From positions 62,001 to 126,000 of the forward strand of contig CANRMP010000006.1 in NCBI GenBank assembly GCA_947631765.1: 64,000 nucleotides of DNA. The letters are read 5' to 3'. The notes beneath the pieces are model-generated. The model searched no databases. It was not told the origin of the DNA and saw nothing but the letters and a program-made list of their open reading frames with translations. Positions 61,153-64,000 of the stretch are shown here, one piece after another. The stretch is from an uncultured Clostridia bacterium. Lineage in GTDB: Bacteria; Bacillota; Clostridia; Oscillospirales; CAG-272. Each line of letters begins with the position of its first letter. Within the stretch, counting starts at the first letter, position 1. The position numbers and the translations under genes were made by a program.

Positions 61153-62430
61153 TTATTTAATAATATTTGTTCCGAGATATTTAACAAGGCAGTCGGGAAT
61201 ATTCACCGAGCCGTCGGCATTCTGATTTTGTTCCACAAGGGCGGGAAGAATGCGGCTTGTGGCAAGCCCCGAGCCGTTTAATGTGTGAACGTAGTCGATA
61301 GAGCCGTCGGCGCGGCGCACTCTTATCATGCCGCGGCGCGCCTGATAGTCGCGGGCGTTTGAAACGGAGGAAACCTCCTTGTACCCGTCCATTGAGGGAA
61401 TGCTTATCTCGATATCATAAGTTCTTGCCATGGAGGCGGAGCAGTCCTCGGCGGCAAGCTTTACGGTTCTGAAATGGAAGCCCAGACCTTTGACCAGGTT
61501 TTCAGCGTTGGCGACAAGCTCTTCAAAGGCTTCGTCGCTCTTTTCGGGGAGAGTGTATTGGACCATTTCGACCTTGTTGAACTGGTGTCCTCTGACCATT
61601 CCGCGTTCATCGGCGCGGTAGGATCCCGCTTCCCTTCTAAAGCAGGGAGTATAGCTGAAATATTTTTTCGGAAGCTCGCTCTCGTTTAATATTTCGTCGC
61701 GGTGGAGCGACACAAGTGCTGTTTCGGCGGTGGGAAGCATGAAACGGCGGCGCTCGTCCTCGGCGGTCTCGAGCCAGTACACCTCATCCTTGAATTTCGG
61801 GAACTGACCCGCGGTAAGCCCGCACTCATAGCCCAGCATGTGAGGAACAAGCATAAAGGTGTAGCCGTTTGAGATGTGAAAATCTATAAAATAGTTCAAA
61901 ATTGCCCATTCAAGGCGCGCGCCCATGCCGCTGTAAATCCAATATCCGTTTCCGGAGAGCTTAGCGCCCCGCTTGTAGTCGATAAGACCGAGATTTGTGC
62001 AGAGATCGACGTGGTTTTTGGGCTCAAAATCAAAGGTTCGGGGCTCGCCGAAATATCTTAAAGGCTGGTTGTTTTCTTTTCCGCCTGCCAAAAGGTCTCT
62101 GTCGGGCAGGTTGGGCAATGAGAGCATTAAGTTATTTAGCTCTTCTTCTACCTCTTTGAGCTTTTTGTCGTTTTCATCGATAATAGCGCCGATTTCCTTC
62201 ATACGGGAAAAAATTTCGGCGGTATCCTTCCCTTCTTTTTTATAGGCGGGTATGAGCTTTGAGACCTTGTTTTTCTCGGCTTTTAGCCCCTCGGTGCTTT
62301 TGATGAGATCGCGCCGCTCGCCGTCAAGCGTATTTATGCGGCTTATCTCCTCTGCGGCATCCTTCCCTTTCTTTTTGAGCCGCTCGATAACTTCTTCGGG
62401 ATTTTCACGTATATATTTGATGTCTATCAT
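61153..62430 (-). CDS. serS: Serine-tRNA ligase
   Basis: SerS charges tRNA-Ser, and also tRNA-Sec where present. The 425-residue protein has the N-terminal antiparallel coiled coil that grips the tRNA long arm (about 28-100, KKKGKDAAEEISRINTLDGERR onward), then the class II catalytic domain with motif 2 (FRREAGSYRADERGMVRGHQFNKVEM near 262-287) and motif 3 (LNGSGLATSRILPALVEQNQ near 385-404). It begins with ATG and GGAGAG upstream, 42 bases after parB. There is no room for a T-box leader, so it is probably transcribed with parB. Confidence 0.98.
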   Translation of the reverse strand: MIDIKYIRENPEEVIERLKKKGKDAAEEISRINTLDGERRDLIKSTEGLKAEKNKVSKLIPAYKKEGKDTAEIFSRMKEIGAIIDENDKKLKEVEEELNNLMLSLPNLPDRDLLAGGKENNQPLRYFGEPRTFDFEPKNHVDLCTNLGLIDYKRGAKLSGNGYWIYSGMGARLEWAILNYFIDFHISNGYTFMLVPHMLGYECGLTAGQFPKFKDEVYWLETAEDERRRFMLPTAETALVSLHRDEILNESELPKKYFSYTPCFRREAGSYRADERGMVRGHQFNKVEMVQYTLPEKSDEAFEELVANAENLVKGLGFHFRTVKLAAEDCSASMARTYDIEISIPSMDGYKEVSSVSNARDYQARRGMIRVRRADGSIDYVHTLNGSGLATSRILPALVEQNQNADGSVNIPDCLVKYLGTNIIK

Positions 62431-62472
62431 TTTTTCTCTCCTTAGATATTGATATATTGTTAATATTTGGTA

Positions 62473-63357
62473 TTATGTTTCATCATCGAAAATTTCCTTA
62501 CCGAAAAAGCAGGTAAGCAGCAGTTCAAGATCGTTGTTGTCGGTGTATTCAAATTCGATTTTTTTCACTCTTCCCTTTTCGCTTATATGTACGGGTCTGC
62601 CTATTCTGTTACGGATTTTCTTTTCAAGGGCTATCCGGTAGTCAACGCTTATAACGCGGGAAGGTACCGGAGGAATATCTTTTTTAAGATTTATACTTTT
62701 TGCAAGCGCCTCGGTCTGACGTACCGAAAGTCCTTTTTCTATAACCGTGTTGGCGGCGGATATCATCTTTTCCCTGTCCTTTATGGCAAGAAGCGCGCGC
62801 GCATGACCGGCGGAGAGCTTTGTTTGCTTGACAAGAGCCAAAAGCTCGTCCGGAAGATCAAGAAGGCGCATTGTATTTGCTACTGCACTGCGGCTTTTTG
62901 AAACGCGCTCCGCAAGCTCCTCCTGCGTCAGCCCGTATTGGTCGATAAGCTCCATGTAAGCGCTCGCTTCCTCAATCGGGTCAAGGTCCTGCCGCTGAAT
63001 ATTTTCAATAAGTGAGAGCTCGGCGGTTTTTTTGTCGTCCGCTTCGATTATTATAACCGGAATTTCGATAAGGTTAGCCATTTTTGCGGCTCTCCAGCGC
63101 CTTTCTCCGGCAATAATTTCATAAAGCCCCGCGCCAGCCGCTCTGACTATTATCGGCTGTATAACGCCGTGCTTTTTTATCGACTCGGAAAGCTCAATAA
63201 GGCTTTCGTCTTCAAAGGTCTTTCTCGGCTGTTTGCTTCGGGGTTGGATTTCGGATATTTTCAGTTCTGTAAAAGGGCTGTCTTTTTGCTCGGCATCATT
63301 ATCGTACATGAGATCAAGATAGCCTTTTCCAAGTCCGGTGTTTTTTGATTTGCCCAT
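62473..63357 (-). CDS. parB: Chromosome partitioning protein ParB (Spo0J)
   Basis: ParB binds parS sites as a CTP-dependent clamp and works with ParA/Soj in chromosome segregation and sporulation. The 294-residue protein has the N-terminal CTPase domain (IQPRSKQPRKTFEDESL near 34-50, GERRWRAAKMA near 88-98), the helix-turn-helix domain (TQEELAERVSKSRSAVANTMRLLDLP near 144-169) and a C-terminal dimerisation segment. GERRWRAA identifies chromosomal ParB rather than Noc by context only. Start is ATG after AAAGGAAAGG. No full parS site was seen in the window. Confidence 0.96.
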   Translation of the reverse strand: MGKSKNTGLGKGYLDLMYDNDAEQKDSPFTELKISEIQPRSKQPRKTFEDESLIELSESIKKHGVIQPIIVRAAGAGLYEIIAGERRWRAAKMANLIEIPVIIIEADDKKTAELSLIENIQRQDLDPIEEASAYMELIDQYGLTQEELAERVSKSRSAVANTMRLLDLPDELLALVKQTKLSAGHARALLAIKDREKMISAANTVIEKGLSVRQTEALAKSINLKKDIPPVPSRVISVDYRIALEKKIRNRIGRPVHISEKGRVKKIEFEYTDNNDLELLLTCFFGKEIFDDET

Positions 63358-63389
63358 ATATTTTCCTTTCCTTTGCGGTTTTCGGTAAG

Positions 63390-64000
63390 TTATATTCTTT
63401 TTAGAAGCTCTTGGGCGACCTTGTCGTACATTATCGCGCCTTTTGAGTATCTGTCGAAAAATATCACGGGCATCCCGTAAGAAGGAGCCTCGGTTATCCT
63501 TATATTTCGAACTATTTGGGTTTTAAAGAGCTTTTCTTTGTAATATTTCTCAATTTCGGCAAGAACCTGCCGTGCAAGATTTAAACGCTTGTCATACATA
63601 GTGATGAGTATGCCGGTTATATCGAGCTTTTCGTTGTAAAGCTTTTTAACCTGTTTAATTGAAAGCATTATTTGCGAGAGACCTTCGAGCGAGTAATATT
63701 CGCATGTCATAGGAATTATCACACCGTCCGAGGCGGCAAGCGCATTGATGGTCAGTGTTCCGAGGGAGGGCGGGCAGTCGATGATTATATAATCGTATTC
63801 CTCTTTTATAGCTTCAAGTCTGCCTTTAAGCTGCAAATTTCTGTTTTCATATTCGGATAAAGCAAGCTCTGCGCCCGCAAGGTCAAGATTTGAGGGGATA
63901 AGATACAGCCCTTTAAATCTTGTTTCAATTACCGCTTCATGAGGATCTATTTCCGATGTTATAAGGTCAAAACTGCTTACCTTTACCTCTCGTCTGCTTA
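63390..64000 (-). CDS. parA: ParA/Soj ATPase, C-terminal part (cut by window end)
   Basis: The minus-strand frame ends at 63390 and is open to the window edge, so about 203 residues are visible and the N-terminal Walker A region is missing. Visible parts are GLYLIPSNLDLAGAELAL, the Walker B-like YIIIDCPPSLGTLTINAL, IPMTCEYYSLEGLSQI, and the C-terminal RNIRITEAPSYGMPVIFFD typical of Soj. An internal TTG at 63836 is not the true start because homology continues upstream. It precedes parB by 32 bases in one operon. Confidence 0.95.
   Translation of the reverse strand, partial: SRREVKVSSFDLITSEIDPHEAVIETRFKGLYLIPSNLDLAGAELALSEYENRNLQLKGRLEAIKEEYDYIIIDCPPSLGTLTINALAASDGVIIPMTCEYYSLEGLSQIMLSIKQVKKLYNEKLDITGILITMYDKRLNLARQVLAEIEKYYKEKLFKTQIVRNIRITEAPSYGMPVIFFDRYSKGAIMYDKVAQELLKRI

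Noticed and set aside
62431..62472. T-box leader for serS
   Set aside because: The gap between parB and serS is only 42 bases, too short for a T-box.

Overview
The window is a contiguous piece of a low-to-moderate G+C, spore-forming anaerobic Firmicute chromosome, most likely from class Clostridia (an Oscillospirales-like gut lineage would fit). The evidence is spoIIGA and sigE, two CotH-type coat kinases, a bcd-etfBA cluster, secreted alpha-L-rhamnosidase and GH43 lipoproteins, strong AAGGAGG-type ribosome binding sites and TTGACA-17-TATAAT promoters. The species cannot be named from the sequence alone. No tRNA, rRNA or CRISPR array was seen.

The right half carries the replication origin. 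dnaA, remB, dnaN, recF and gyrB run leftward; rpmH, rnpA, yidD, yidC and jag run rightward; parA (cut by the window end) and parB lie beyond. DnaA boxes sit between remB and dnaN (about 51.0-51.25 kb), and a second cluster lies beside the gyrB 3' end (46.25-46.51 kb). Between gyrA and gyrB is a little-known cluster of four small genes, one carrying an FtsK-gamma-like winged helix without a motor. Downstream of gyrA runs a tight recA-recX-rimO-pgsA-holA-toprim-nrdR operon.

The left half is accessory and metabolic. A NifU-like scaffold gene and a GGGtGRT-family gene of unknown function come first. The 3' end of the GGGtGRT gene is duplicated about 4.35 kb downstream, enclosing an A+T-rich island with a serine recombinase, an excisionase-like gene, a lipoprotein, a truncated SprT-like gene and a truncated phage tail gene. 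This looks like the eroded remains of an integrated element. Then come a kinase/ParB-like fusion protein, a UvrD helicase with an unusual C-terminal extension, the rhamnosidase, a small surface-protein group, spoIIGA-sigE, the divergent thyX/yfbR pair, two tandem CotH/lamin-tail lipoproteins, the GH43 protein, a 1001-residue secreted multidomain protein and an intact IS1182-type insertion sequence.

Two long intergenic stretches (21.5-22.7 kb and 57.1-57.9 kb) contain no credible genes. They share members of a dispersed palindromic repeat family. The bcd-etfBA operon and serS lie between the second stretch and parB.
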